Below are positions 32,895-42,300 of a stretch of 64,000 nt of DNA, piece by piece. Position numbers and translations under genes: made by a program. The stretch covers positions 2,480,001 through 2,544,000 of the forward strand of contig NZ_CVUA01000001.1 in the NCBI RefSeq assembly GCF_001282785.1, in the 5' to 3' direction. Numbering within the stretch: the first letter of the stretch is position 1; every line of letters begins with the position of its first letter. This DNA comes from Halolamina sediminis. Its GTDB lineage: Archaea > Halobacteriota > Halobacteria > Halobacteriales > Haloferacaceae. The notes under the pieces are model-generated. The model was not told where the DNA came from. It searched no databases and saw nothing but the letters and a program-made list of their open reading frames with translations.

Positions 32895-33314
32895 GTGTCT
32901 AGTGGTGAGTCGGTGGAGAAGGCACGGGACCGGATCGGCATCATTCCTGAACCGCTGAACGACTGGGCCGGCGTCGCCGAAGCGCTCAACGCGAAGAGAA
33001 ATTCGGTCGGCGGGATGCTCGGGCTAAATTCACCAGAGATCGACGAGTTCTTCGAACACGCCGAGAGTGAAGCCATTCTTGACCAGTGTGCGATGAAGCA
33101 GTTCCATCGGTTGGACGGGATAGCGAGGAGTGGGCCCAGGAAGTTCGGACTGAGATACGCCCAGATGCGGTAGGTACAGGATGCGGTGCCCGGGAACGAG
33201 GATGCCGGGTTCGCGGAGGCAATTGGAGTCAATGATAAATCGCGTGGACTTTCGGTTGAGGCTATGTCTAAAGAGAAGCGGGTTATTGACTTTGCCCCCA
33301 CCGAACAGAAGTAG
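32895..33314 (+). pseudogene. Third VirB4-like copy, internally deleted remnant
   Basis: The sequence matches two separate parts of the VirB4-like gene: RIGIIPEPLNDWAGVAEALN around the region after Walker A, then directly DEFFEHAESEAILDQCA from the C-terminal part. About 220 codons, including Walker B, are missing. A TAG at 33171-33173 interrupts it, after which the frame continues to 33314 with PGNEDAGFAEA and VEAMSKEKRVIDFAPTEQK. It is clearly inactive. Confidence 0.75.
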
Positions 33315-33489
33315 TAGTTATTTGATAGTTCTAAAGGTGAAATGAGGAAGTACTTCAACCCGGCCACAAAGACGAATGACTGGGTTTTGGCTGCATTGGT
33401 AGCGATCGAAATACGTTGGTGCCAGCTATCTCACCCGGAGGAGAACAGAAAGTTGGTTAACTGCGAGAAGACTCACAAATCTAACCCTT

Positions 33490-34605
33490 CTATAGGATCG
33501 AATCATAGAGTCTCCGGTAGTCTGAGACCATCCGGTCTTCCGTAAAACGATCTACGGCAACCTGTTGTGCACGTTTTCCCATCTCTCGTCGTTGCTCCGG
33601 ATGTTTGAGGAGTGTTTCAACTCGACCAACGAAACGACTGTTGTCCGCGTCTGGAGGGACGACAAAACCGGTTTTCCCATCGTCGATAGCCTCGGCGACG
33701 CCACCGACATCGTGTGCGACGAGGGGTACACCTGCATGTAGACACTCTAGTATAGTCAGTGGGAACCCCTCGAACCGTGACGGTAGCAAGAACACGTCGA
33801 AGTCCGGGAGAAATTCTAGCGCATTATCCACGAATCCCGGCATATAGACGCTATCTAAGCCGTGTTCGTCGACATATTGGATACATTTGTCCTTAAGCGG
33901 CCCGCTGCCGATGAGGACAGTTGCAATCTCGTATCCGTCATCTCTGAGCTGCTTCGCGGTTTTGAGGATTGCTATCGGATCTTTTTGGGCCGCAAGTCTT
34001 CCTATCGAGCCAACAATTGGTGTGTCTGGATCGATCTCGAATTCATCGTAGAGAGTGCTCCGATTAGACGAATATTGTAGTGGTGGAATCCCGTTATGAA
34101 TGACGGTTCCGGACTCCTCAGAGAGAATTCCGTGACGCCTACCCTCTCGGAGGTCGTTTCGAGATACGCAGACCACTTCGTCAGTGCGTCGCTCAAGGAA
34201 CCGTTCTCCCTTAATTACGATTGGACGGAGTGATCCGTATTCAGTGTTGTAAAATCCCCATCCATGGACGGTGAAAACGCTTGGAACCCCCACCCTGGAT
34301 GCTGCGAGGCGGGCAAGTGCTCCTGCCTTTGTGCTGTGACTGTGTACGAGATCAAACTCTCCTCCCGCGATAAGCTGCCGCAAGTCTCGATACGCGAGTA
34401 CATCTTTTGGATGAGGTGTACTCTGTAAATACGGTTGAACATGAACCTGTACCCCCTGCTTTTTGAGTCGGTTAATTAATCGCCCGCCAGGACCACAGGC
34501 AACGGCCGTGACATCGTCAATATTGGTTGCTAACGACTCGACAACACGAGGTGCACCACCCCAATCAGATCGGGTGATTATCTGTAGAATCTCATGTGAA
34601 CTCAT
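33490..34605 (-). CDS. Glycosyltransferase family 4 protein
   Basis: This 371-residue two-domain GT-B protein has an N-terminal acceptor-side domain with LVHSHSTKAGALARLA. The C-terminal nucleotide-sugar domain carries GSIGRLAAQKDPIAILKTAK and the E-x7-E motif (FEGFPLTILECLHAGVPLV). GT4 enzymes are retaining transferases that add sugars to lipid-linked or protein-linked glycans at the cytoplasmic face. This is the first gene of the polysaccharide island and is read towards the element. It shares a 361-base divergent region with the polymerase gene. Sugar specificity cannot be read. Confidence 0.88.
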   Translation of the reverse strand: MSSHEILQIITRSDWGGAPRVVESLATNIDDVTAVACGPGGRLINRLKKQGVQVHVQPYLQSTPHPKDVLAYRDLRQLIAGGEFDLVHSHSTKAGALARLAASRVGVPSVFTVHGWGFYNTEYGSLRPIVIKGERFLERRTDEVVCVSRNDLREGRRHGILSEESGTVIHNGIPPLQYSSNRSTLYDEFEIDPDTPIVGSIGRLAAQKDPIAILKTAKQLRDDGYEIATVLIGSGPLKDKCIQYVDEHGLDSVYMPGFVDNALEFLPDFDVFLLPSRFEGFPLTILECLHAGVPLVAHDVGGVAEAIDDGKTGFVVPPDADNSRFVGRVETLLKHPEQRREMGKRAQQVAVDRFTEDRMVSDYRRLYDSIL

Positions 34606-34966
34606 TTGAGGTATCCCAGCTGTTCTAACTGATATGTTATCGTGTCCGATACAATATCTCTATCGGAGGGAGGCTTTCGTTTCTCAGTTTCCGGAGGCAA
34701 CTGGAATAGTAACCCGGTCACGTCAGGAGTGTGCGGGAGCGCTTTTCAGCATTATTGGCGGGACTCGATACATAGAGAACTTATACAGAATTGAATCAAT
34801 CACTAGTCAGTATATCACGAAGTGACTATTAATCACCGGATCCGATCTACTTCCTACGAGGACAGTCTAGTCTTAAAACTCTTATTAAGAACTACTATAA
34901 AATTGATCATGTCCGTTCTAGTAGTTCGGAACCTCCATATGTTGTCGGTATCTAACTAAACAGTAA
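34606..34966. other. A+T-rich divergent intergenic region
   Basis: 361 bases with no convincing gene. Strongly A+T-rich DNA (34770-34960) probably holds promoters for the glycosyltransferase on the minus strand and the polymerase operon on the plus strand. Confidence 0.45.
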
Positions 34967-36190
34967 ATGAGTGGGTATTCGAAAACGGCTCGTTCAACTG
35001 GCTTCGAAAAAGTCATACCCAATATTTGCTTATATATCTTTATTGTCTCAATATTCATGACCCAAATGAGAGTCCCAGAGGTTATTGGCTATCTATCCGC
35101 GATCGTCGGATATATTCTGTTGTGTGTTTTCTTATACACCACTACCAATCTTTCACTAATCGGAGATTTTCGTGTTATGGTTGGAGTTATGATACTGTTA
35201 GTCTCACTTGCGATCAGCGTGGTTATGTCTCCTAGTGTTGAGTCGGTTATCCGAATCGTGGTTTTCCCTTTAGCAATATTATTCAACTTTTTTATTCTAC
35301 CTGCAAATATACCCCGTCGTGTTTTTTTCAAATCACTTTCTCAGACTACAGCACTCTTCGTTCTTATCGGATTCCCGGCTATTTTCGGTGGATCATTTGG
35401 CCCAGTGCCGTCGTATTCCGGACAGTCGTACCTCCTAGGGACCTCAGTATCATTACATGGGTTAACGTCATTCTTTGCTAATCCAAACCCATTCGGCGCT
35501 ATTGCGGTCTTCGGAGCACTTGCTGCTCTTTGGGAATATTATTCATATGGTGGTAACCTACCCAAAGTCATTTTCATTATCAATTCCGCTGGTGTATACT
35601 TTACTCAATCAAGAACTGCTATCCTATCTCTAGTTGTCGCAACGATACTATTTGCCATATATAGAGTTTCCAATAGGAAATATTTATTAATAGCTACTAT
35701 ACTTGGTGGTGTTAGTGCGATCCTCGGGTTATCAATAAAATTCAAGCTCGTTCCAGGTCCATCAATAATCCAAAATATCAGTCTTACCCATCGATCAGAA
35801 TTATGGACCGCAGCTTATCAGGCATGGATCACCAAACCATTGATTGGATGGGGTATTGGCAATGTCCCTGATTCGATGATTCCCTATATTCGAACCAGTA
35901 TACTGCAGGGGTATGGCCCACACAATAGTTACATAAGAATATTCGCTGCGAGTGGGATAGCCGGCGGCCTCACATACATATATATAAATATCAAACCACT
36001 GTTGAATCGGTTCCGAACGGCAACCACTTGCGAAAACTTCATAGAATACTCAATAGTAGTATCTGTGCTGGTAATTCAGGTATTTGAGGGAAATTCCATT
36101 TTTGGAATTAGTGCCTTCTCAGTTCTATCAGCAGTCATCTTAGGATATGCACAATCATCAACCACGGAGTCTTCTAAATTAGTGCCATGA
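34967..36190 (+). CDS. O-antigen polymerase/ligase-like membrane protein (Wzy/WaaL type)
   Basis: This 407-residue protein has about ten to twelve membrane spans. A large loop near residues 260-330 contains the Wzy_C-type signature GWGIGNVPDSMIPYIR and GPHNSYIRIFAASG. Such proteins polymerise or transfer lipid-linked oligosaccharides at the outer face of the membrane. The codon use is conspicuously A+T-rich, much more than the flanking conjugation and epimerase genes, which suggests horizontal origin. The next gene overlaps its stop (ATGA). Confidence 0.8.
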   Translation: MSGYSKTARSTGFEKVIPNICLYIFIVSIFMTQMRVPEVIGYLSAIVGYILLCVFLYTTTNLSLIGDFRVMVGVMILLVSLAISVVMSPSVESVIRIVVFPLAILFNFFILPANIPRRVFFKSLSQTTALFVLIGFPAIFGGSFGPVPSYSGQSYLLGTSVSLHGLTSFFANPNPFGAIAVFGALAALWEYYSYGGNLPKVIFIINSAGVYFTQSRTAILSLVVATILFAIYRVSNRKYLLIATILGGVSAILGLSIKFKLVPGPSIIQNISLTHRSELWTAAYQAWITKPLIGWGIGNVPDSMIPYIRTSILQGYGPHNSYIRIFAASGIAGGLTYIYINIKPLLNRFRTATTCENFIEYSIVVSVLVIQVFEGNSIFGISAFSVLSAVILGYAQSSTTESSKLVP

Positions 36191-37275
36191 ACGTTACCTA
36201 TTTGATTAATACGCTCAGTGTCGGTGGTGCAGAACGAGGGATGGCCCGCCTCCTATCCGGGCTACCACCGGACCAATTCGATGTTACCGTTGTTGCTCTG
36301 GCAACTCGAGGCGGTAGGATTGTCGAACAACTACCCGAGAACGTACGAGTGGTGGATCTTGATATCGAGTCACCACTTGAGATCACTCGTTTGCGGACAG
36401 TCTGGAACGAAATCTCTGAGACTGATGTTCTTGTAACGTCGCTCTATCACGCGACACAAATCGGGCGCATTTTCGGTACTCTTCGACGGGTCCCCATTAT
36501 TTTAAGTTGGCGACATAACGAGAATCTCAAAACCGCTACAAGGCAGCGATTATTCGGTCTTTTATCCCCCCTCGATACAGCTGTATTAGCTGATTCGAAT
36601 GCAGCAAAGTCTGGCGCTATTAAGTCTGGAGTAGCAGCTGAGAAAATCCGCCGTGTTCCAATTGCGGGTATAGATCCTAGTGAGTACTCCCCAGTCACCC
36701 ATCGTCCGAAAGAACGGGTTACAATTGGCACAGTTGGCCGGTTAACCTCGCAAAAAAACATGCACGCTGTTCTTGATATTGCTGCCAACCTGAAGCAGGA
36801 ACCAATTGAGTTCCGTATCGCGGGGCGTGGCCCACAACGTGACGAACTTCAACGACGTATACAAGAGAATTCGCTCAGTAACGTCACTTTAGAAGGGTTC
36901 GTTGACAGTGTTCCCGAGTTTTTGGAAAACTTGGATATCTATTTTCAGCCATCAATTCGGGAGGGGCTTTGTATTACTGTCGTGGAAGCGATGGCTACCG
37001 GGCTTCCTGTCGTCGCGAGTAATGTTGGCGGTATTACAGAGTCTGTCGTACCTGGTGAAACTGGCTATCTTGAAGAACCTTCATCTACAGATGCGTTCAC
37101 TCAGCACCTACTTGACTTAACTACAGATCCAGAGCGAAGAGCAGCCTATGGAACCGCCAGCCGGAGACGTGTTGTGGAGAACTACTCGCAAGAACGGTTG
37201 GTTGAAGAATTTCTTAATGTGCTTGATGAAGTTGGAGCATATAATGAAGCCGCCGAGGATGAGTCATACTTATAG
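36187..37275 (+). CDS. Glycosyltransferase family 4 protein
   Basis: This 362-residue GT-B protein has an N-terminal Gly-rich loop (NTLSVGGAERGMARLLSGLP). Its C-terminal domain carries GTVGRLTSQKNMHAVLDIAA and the donor-site motif IREGLCITVVEAMATGLPVV. It overlaps the polymerase stop by four bases and is followed after about 25 bases by the sulfatase-like gene, so it belongs to a plus-strand operon building one glycan. It is probably cytoplasmic or membrane-associated. Donor and acceptor are unknown. Confidence 0.88.
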   Translation: MNVTYLINTLSVGGAERGMARLLSGLPPDQFDVTVVALATRGGRIVEQLPENVRVVDLDIESPLEITRLRTVWNEISETDVLVTSLYHATQIGRIFGTLRRVPIILSWRHNENLKTATRQRLFGLLSPLDTAVLADSNAAKSGAIKSGVAAEKIRRVPIAGIDPSEYSPVTHRPKERVTIGTVGRLTSQKNMHAVLDIAANLKQEPIEFRIAGRGPQRDELQRRIQENSLSNVTLEGFVDSVPEFLENLDIYFQPSIREGLCITVVEAMATGLPVVASNVGGITESVVPGETGYLEEPSSTDAFTQHLLDLTTDPERRAAYGTASRRRVVENYSQERLVEEFLNVLDEVGAYNEAAEDESYL

Positions 37276-37299
37276 GGTGTCGTAATCAAGATTTGAGCT

Positions 37300-38256
37300 A
37301 TGAGGCGGAGTCGATATAATACCAGAAATCTGATAAATGCAATTCGGAATCCTAGTTTATTAGTGGATGAACTAAACCAGTCTCTCAGGACCTTATTAGT
37401 TCAAAATTTATATGATGGTGATAATTTTATGGAAGAAGACTGGGACAATCTCATTATTCTAGATGCTTGCCGCCCCGGCTTCTTCCAACAATATCATCCG
37501 TTCAACGGGGAATTATCCTATCGGACTTCATTAGGAGCGTCAAGCGCTGAGTTCTTTTTTAACAATTTCAAAGGAAACCGTTATTACGATACTGTTTATG
37601 TCACAGGCAACCCGAATGTCCGCGCAATTGATGACGATTCTATATACAAGGTAGTGAAAACATTTTCCGAATCTCACGACCACCATAAGGGATGGCTACC
37701 CGAAACAACGCTCGATGTCGCTCTGAAAACTTACGAGAAACATCCCAATAAGCGTCTTGCCGTCCATTTCATGCAACCACATGCACCATATCTCGGTGAG
37801 TTTGCTAACGACCTGCGGCAGAGAGTAACTGAAGAGTATGACGTCCGATTCACATACGCGAGAAACGATAACGAAGATCCTGAGGCAACCACTGACCAAA
37901 TAAATCTACTTCATGCGTATAAACACGGGTATATTTCCAAGGATGAGATTCGTGAGGTGTACGCAGAAAATCTCTGCTTGGTTCTTGAGCATGTGGAAAA
38001 GCTCCTCGATACTATCGAAGGGAAGACAGTGATAACATCTGACCATTCTGAGTCCTTAGGCGATTTTAAAGGTATCTTCGGTAGGATTTATGGACACAAA
38101 GAATATGCCTTGTCCAAGAAACTTCGAGAAGTTCCGTGGCTTGTGCTCAACGGAAGCAGACGAGACACGTATGCGGAAAATCCTGTGGAATCTATTTCTG
38201 TCGAAGAGGATGTAGTCCGTGAAAACCTACGCGATCTTGGGTATATCCAAGAATAA
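37300..38256 (+). CDS. Sulfatase/alkaline-phosphatase superfamily hydrolase
   Basis: The 318-residue protein has the superfamily outline. NLIILDACRPGFF near residue 50 places a metal-binding Asp and a Cys near the sulfatase nucleophile position. HFMQPHAPY follows in the middle, then TSDHSESLGDF and YGHKEY, which supply the remaining metal ligands. There is no signal peptide, so it probably acts inside the cell or with the glycan machinery. Similar proteins occur in archaeal surface-polysaccharide clusters, where they may transfer or remove sulfate or phosphate groups. A link with the downstream sulfoquinovose gene is possible but unproven. Confidence 0.75.
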   Translation: MRRSRYNTRNLINAIRNPSLLVDELNQSLRTLLVQNLYDGDNFMEEDWDNLIILDACRPGFFQQYHPFNGELSYRTSLGASSAEFFFNNFKGNRYYDTVYVTGNPNVRAIDDDSIYKVVKTFSESHDHHKGWLPETTLDVALKTYEKHPNKRLAVHFMQPHAPYLGEFANDLRQRVTEEYDVRFTYARNDNEDPEATTDQINLLHAYKHGYISKDEIREVYAENLCLVLEHVEKLLDTIEGKTVITSDHSESLGDFKGIFGRIYGHKEYALSKKLREVPWLVLNGSRRDTYAENPVESISVEEDVVRENLRDLGYIQE

Positions 38257-38325
38257 TGTTACGTGTGAAGAATACAGATCACCATAAATAGTCACCGAAC
38301 ACTCTTTAACTGTATAGTCAATAAG

Positions 38326-39450
38326 ATGGCAATACTGATGCAAATCTCATATATTACGAACGGCGTAAAGATGGGACACTATCACTATGCACAGAATCTT
38401 CTCGCAGGGCTCTCCAAAGTTGATGACGCTTCGGTAGACACTTTCTTTATTCGAGAAGATGATGATGCCAAATTTCCTGGCGCTCACTCGATAAGACCGC
38501 TGGCAACTAGTACGAAGAACTCCTTCGCAGCAAATCTACTTTTTACCCTATCCTACCATGTACAGTTCGCCGTATATCTCATTATGTCTCGACCGGACGT
38601 CATCCACTTTAATACTGTTTTCCGGAACCAATATCACACGTATGTACTAACACTTCTGGGAAAGATCGCTGGTGCACGAATTGTCCGAACGGTCCATGAG
38701 GTAACAGCCGAACGGCTACGTGATGTCTCCGACTGGGAGCAACGAATCGCATACCGCCACCTACAGTCGTGTAACCATCTAATCGTCCATTCCGAGGATG
38801 TACAGGAAGACCTTCGATCCAACGGCGTTTCGACGCCGACGACGGTACTCCCACACGGGAACTATCTCTTCTTCCGAGACCACTTGGACCCGGAGGCTAA
38901 GCCACCACTTCCCATCGACGACGAACCGGTTGTCCTGTTTTTCGGCCCGAAACGACACAAGGGGATCGACATCTTCGCTGAAGCGCTGACCGAAGTCGAA
39001 ACATCGTTCACGACGTGGATCGCCGGTCCTGTCAATCCCGATGCGAAAGAGACCGTGAATCGGCTCAAGTCGGACCCCAACGTGTACGTCGACACAGGGT
39101 ATATTCCTGACAAAGAGCTTCCAGCATACTTTGACCACGCGGACATAGTCGTATTGCCGTACCTCTCTGGAACCACCAGCGGCGCGGTCCATCTGGCGCG
39201 CGCATTTGAGAACGCGGTCATTACGTCGCCTTTGCCGTGTTTCACTGATGTTGTCGAACATCGGGAGGATGGCTATATTATAGGTGAAAGCACCCCCTCT
39301 GATCTAGCAAAAGCGCTCGAAGAACTCATATTATCTCCTGAACTCGCCCAAGACCTTGCGGAATCTGGGTTAGCTACTGAACAGTCGGAACGTTTCAACT
39401 GGGATCGAATTGCGGAGGAGACTATTCAGACTTATAGGAGTACGGAATGA
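38326..39450 (+). CDS. Glycosyltransferase family 4-like protein
   Basis: This 374-residue GT-B protein is more divergent in its donor domain: VLFFGPKRHKGIDIFAEALT is followed by LPYLSGTTSGAVHLARAFEN in place of the usual E-x7-E. The N-terminal half contains DVIHFNTVFRNQYHTYVLTL and VRTVHEV. This arrangement is typical of haloarchaeal glycosyltransferases in N-glycosylation or exopolysaccharide loci. Codon use becomes G+C-richer after about 38700, so the gene may be a recombinant. It starts at the ATG at 38326, with a TATA-like sequence 25-30 bases upstream. Confidence 0.8.
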   Translation: MAILMQISYITNGVKMGHYHYAQNLLAGLSKVDDASVDTFFIREDDDAKFPGAHSIRPLATSTKNSFAANLLFTLSYHVQFAVYLIMSRPDVIHFNTVFRNQYHTYVLTLLGKIAGARIVRTVHEVTAERLRDVSDWEQRIAYRHLQSCNHLIVHSEDVQEDLRSNGVSTPTTVLPHGNYLFFRDHLDPEAKPPLPIDDEPVVLFFGPKRHKGIDIFAEALTEVETSFTTWIAGPVNPDAKETVNRLKSDPNVYVDTGYIPDKELPAYFDHADIVVLPYLSGTTSGAVHLARAFENAVITSPLPCFTDVVEHREDGYIIGESTPSDLAKALEELILSPELAQDLAESGLATEQSERFNWDRIAEETIQTYRSTE

Positions 39451-39635
39451 CCTGAGACACTTCTAGTACAGAATTGTTATGATTACGGTTGACTTGGTTT
39501 CTATGACCTCAACTGAGGTTACTTCCAGCATCTATTGATAACAGCCAGCTTAGCCACCGATATAAATTACTTCGGCGTCATTAGAATCCCTTCTGCGGGC
39601 GACATACATTTGTACCAAAGACGAACAGACCACAT

Positions 39636-40430
39636 ATGGACATTTGCCTGCTTGTCGATGCTGAATCTTCTGGGTGGTTCCATTCGTCAATAGAGCGGTT
39701 GATTAATCAAGAAGACGATGTGTCAGTTCGTCTTATAGTTAGGAAGAAGTGTGTAGACGACGATACTCCTCGAGAACAGCCGTACGAATCTCTGATAAGA
39801 AAGTACGTGTATCATACGTTTAAAAAAAAGGTATTCTCGAACTCAGCTGAGAAATCCCCTGTTACACCAGATCAATTTGATAATAAACCTGAGCTGGTTG
39901 AGGTTGAACCAAAGAAAGTTGGTAAGTACAGGCTAGAGATACCATGCGATGTATTAGATAAAATAAATTCAGAATGTGACATCATAATCCAAAATCATTT
40001 CGGTATATTAACGGGGGATATCCTAGATGCAACTGAACAAGGTGTCTTGAGCGTCCACTGGGGGAACATACGAAAGTATCGAGGTAGCTATCCAGGGCTC
40101 TGGCAGATCCTCCACGATGAAAAGGAAATAACTCTCACGGTTCAGCGACTGACTGAAAAACTAGATGGCGGAGAACTTGTCTACGAACGCCGAGTGGACA
40201 TCTCGGACCTAATAACACCACGTGAGGTGAAGGAGGCAGCGTACGAAGAGTCTAAACATCTATATCCCAAAGCGATTAGTCGTATCCGAGATCCCTCAAT
40301 TTCACCCCAGACGATTCCGGAGTCCGAACTCGGCGAGAACTACCGTACTTCGAGGGTAGATATCAAGATTAAAATTGCCCTGGTATGGAAAATGGTAGCT
40401 CGCTATCTGCGGGCCAGAGTAGTGGGGTAG
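39636..40430 (+). CDS. Formyltransferase-like protein of the polysaccharide island
   Basis: The 264-residue protein has the formyl-transferase N-terminal pattern at about residues 105-190. NHFGILTGDILDATEQGVLS has the catalytic Asn, SVHWGNIRKYRGSYPGLWQI the catalytic His, and LTEKLDGGELVYE the Asp segment. Family members use 10-formyl-tetrahydrofolate to formylate amino sugars or Met-tRNA. Size and location among glycosyltransferases point to N-formylation of a sugar in the surface glycan. The 185 bases upstream contain no gene and probably hold its promoter. Confidence 0.78.
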   Translation: MDICLLVDAESSGWFHSSIERLINQEDDVSVRLIVRKKCVDDDTPREQPYESLIRKYVYHTFKKKVFSNSAEKSPVTPDQFDNKPELVEVEPKKVGKYRLEIPCDVLDKINSECDIIIQNHFGILTGDILDATEQGVLSVHWGNIRKYRGSYPGLWQILHDEKEITLTVQRLTEKLDGGELVYERRVDISDLITPREVKEAAYEESKHLYPKAISRIRDPSISPQTIPESELGENYRTSRVDIKIKIALVWKMVARYLRARVVG

Positions 40431-40485
40431 ATATTCATTACTCGTGAGTGTATGGTACCCTAATGATGTTCTCAGGTATGGTTAG

Positions 40486-41970
40486 TCACTGATTGCTTCG
40501 CAGTTGCTTGTAGGTTTGAATATCTCTCTCTGTGAGTCCAAAGTAGAGAAATGCTGTGAGGAACCCGACTGTGGTGATAATACCAACAAGTGGTAATTTT
40601 AGTAACCCTGCTACGGACAGTCTCCGCACTACTACCACCAACGGTATACTGAACGCCGCACCAACGAAAAGTGGTACTGCGGTCTCACGGGCCTTCAGAC
40701 CGATATCGAACCGTCTGTTGAGATAGAAAAAGTAGGAAGCATCAAGTCCGGCCGAGACGGTCGCCGTCGCGAGTGCAGCTCCGATTAGCCCGAACGCTGG
40801 AATCAGTATAAGGTTGAGAACAATATTAACGACGACACCGACGATGTTCCCAACCATCACGGCGTTGGGCTTTCCGATTGCAGTTAGTGCTTGTCCGCCG
40901 AGACCAGTTGCAGTCCGGAGATACATTCCTGTGAGGAGGATGACGAGCGCCACGCGACCCGCTATGAATTCTGGTCCGAACATCACGTCAAGGACCGTTG
41001 GTGCAAGGCCGACTAAGGTCAGGTATACTGGCGCGACGAGGAGAGTCATCCACTTTGTGATTGTACTGTACACTTGGTTCATTTGGTCGGTATCACCCTC
41101 GCTGGCGAGTTCCGAGAATACTGGTAGGAAAAGGAAACCAAAAGCTGTGTATATGGCAATAATCAGTGCGCCTAGCGCGAACGCCACGTCGTAGATACCG
41201 ACTGCCTCTGTACCCAATAGGCCCCCAACGAGCAACGTGTCTGTGTTGCCCAGTAGTGTCCCCATCGCCGATGTCACCATCAACGGGAACGCGAATTTGA
41301 AATACTTGACTCGCGAGATCTGCGAGAGTGATCCCACGACACGCGGCTCTACGGAGTACAACAGCAGCATAGCAGCGAGTGCAGTTACGACAAACGTGGC
41401 GAGCCACGCGTTCGCCACCCACAGCAAGGGGAGTCCGCTAAGGACTACGACTCCTGTTAGAGACAGTCTCAGCAGTGGCTTGAGTACGTCCTGTATTAAT
41501 GTCCGCGAACGAGCATTTACCATTCCGCGGTACACGCCTGAGATGACATTAATTAGTGCCAGAAACGGGATGGCGACGGCGAAAACGCGGATAAAGGGAC
41601 TCAAAGAGGAGTCGTTAAAAATGTCGGTTGCGATTCTATCGGCCGCCAGCCAGAATGTACCGCTGAGCATCCCACTGGCTGCCAGTGTAATTACAATCGA
41701 CGTGGCGATGTAGTTACGCCGCTCGCCCCAATCTTCTGTTTGCGGAAGGTAACGGGCAAGTGCAGTCGGAAACCCGAGTTTCCCGATAAACAGTACTGTC
41801 GTGACAGTAGAGTACGCCAACATCAGTGTCCCGAAACCGTCAGGACCGTACTGGTGTGCGAGGACAGACTTAACGGCGAATCCCGAGACCTTTGAAACGA
41901 CTGTCCCGGCAAACACGAGCGCCGCACCACCGAGGATTGTCGTCAATAGCGACTGTTGATTGGTGGTCAT
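40486..41970 (-). CDS. Oligosaccharide flippase of the MOP/PST type (Wzx-like)
   Basis: This 494-residue protein has about 12-14 membrane spans distributed along its whole length. The N-terminal signature is VVSKVSGFAVKSVLAHQYGPDGF. Its first half also has ISGVYRGMVNARSRT, as in polysaccharide transporters that flip lipid-linked glycans across the membrane. Codon use is closer to typical haloarchaeal than that of the neighbours. It is on the minus strand, convergent with the formyltransferase gene. Together with the Wzy-like gene it would complete a flippase/polymerase pathway. Confidence 0.85.
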   Translation of the reverse strand: MTTNQQSLLTTILGGAALVFAGTVVSKVSGFAVKSVLAHQYGPDGFGTLMLAYSTVTTVLFIGKLGFPTALARYLPQTEDWGERRNYIATSIVITLAASGMLSGTFWLAADRIATDIFNDSSLSPFIRVFAVAIPFLALINVISGVYRGMVNARSRTLIQDVLKPLLRLSLTGVVVLSGLPLLWVANAWLATFVVTALAAMLLLYSVEPRVVGSLSQISRVKYFKFAFPLMVTSAMGTLLGNTDTLLVGGLLGTEAVGIYDVAFALGALIIAIYTAFGFLFLPVFSELASEGDTDQMNQVYSTITKWMTLLVAPVYLTLVGLAPTVLDVMFGPEFIAGRVALVILLTGMYLRTATGLGGQALTAIGKPNAVMVGNIVGVVVNIVLNLILIPAFGLIGAALATATVSAGLDASYFFYLNRRFDIGLKARETAVPLFVGAAFSIPLVVVVRRLSVAGLLKLPLVGIITTVGFLTAFLYFGLTERDIQTYKQLRSNQ

Positions 41971-42300
41971 CGTGTCGGAAGTGGAGTTGGTCTAAGTTTA
42001 GACATTAGACTATCGGCCGCTGGTTGGCACTCGGATTCCCGCCGTTTAATAGAGTAACCTTCTCCTCATTACGCCTTTCTTCTTGTCTCACGATTGTAAT
42101 TCAACGTCGCACTGTTGTCGGCCACTACTGTCACAAGTTTCCGCAGTCGTTTGTTCGGATCAGACTAGCCGCGCTACTCAGCTGTCTACCATCAGATTGC
42201 CGGTTACACTGAACGTCTCTATTAGCTGACCAGCAGCCCCTCATCATTATCTATAACCGAGTATTGTGGTCGGCAAGGTGGTTTAATTTGTATTTTGATA
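41971..42300. other. Intergenic region, no gene seen
   Basis: 330 bases upstream of the flippase gene and downstream of the deacetylase gene, both on the minus strand. Short frames here lack protein character. It probably contains the flippase promoter. Confidence 0.4.

Noticed and set aside
34634-34825. 63-codon frame in the divergent A+T-rich region
   Set aside because: No family features or plausible ribosome or promoter context; it lies where promoters are expected.
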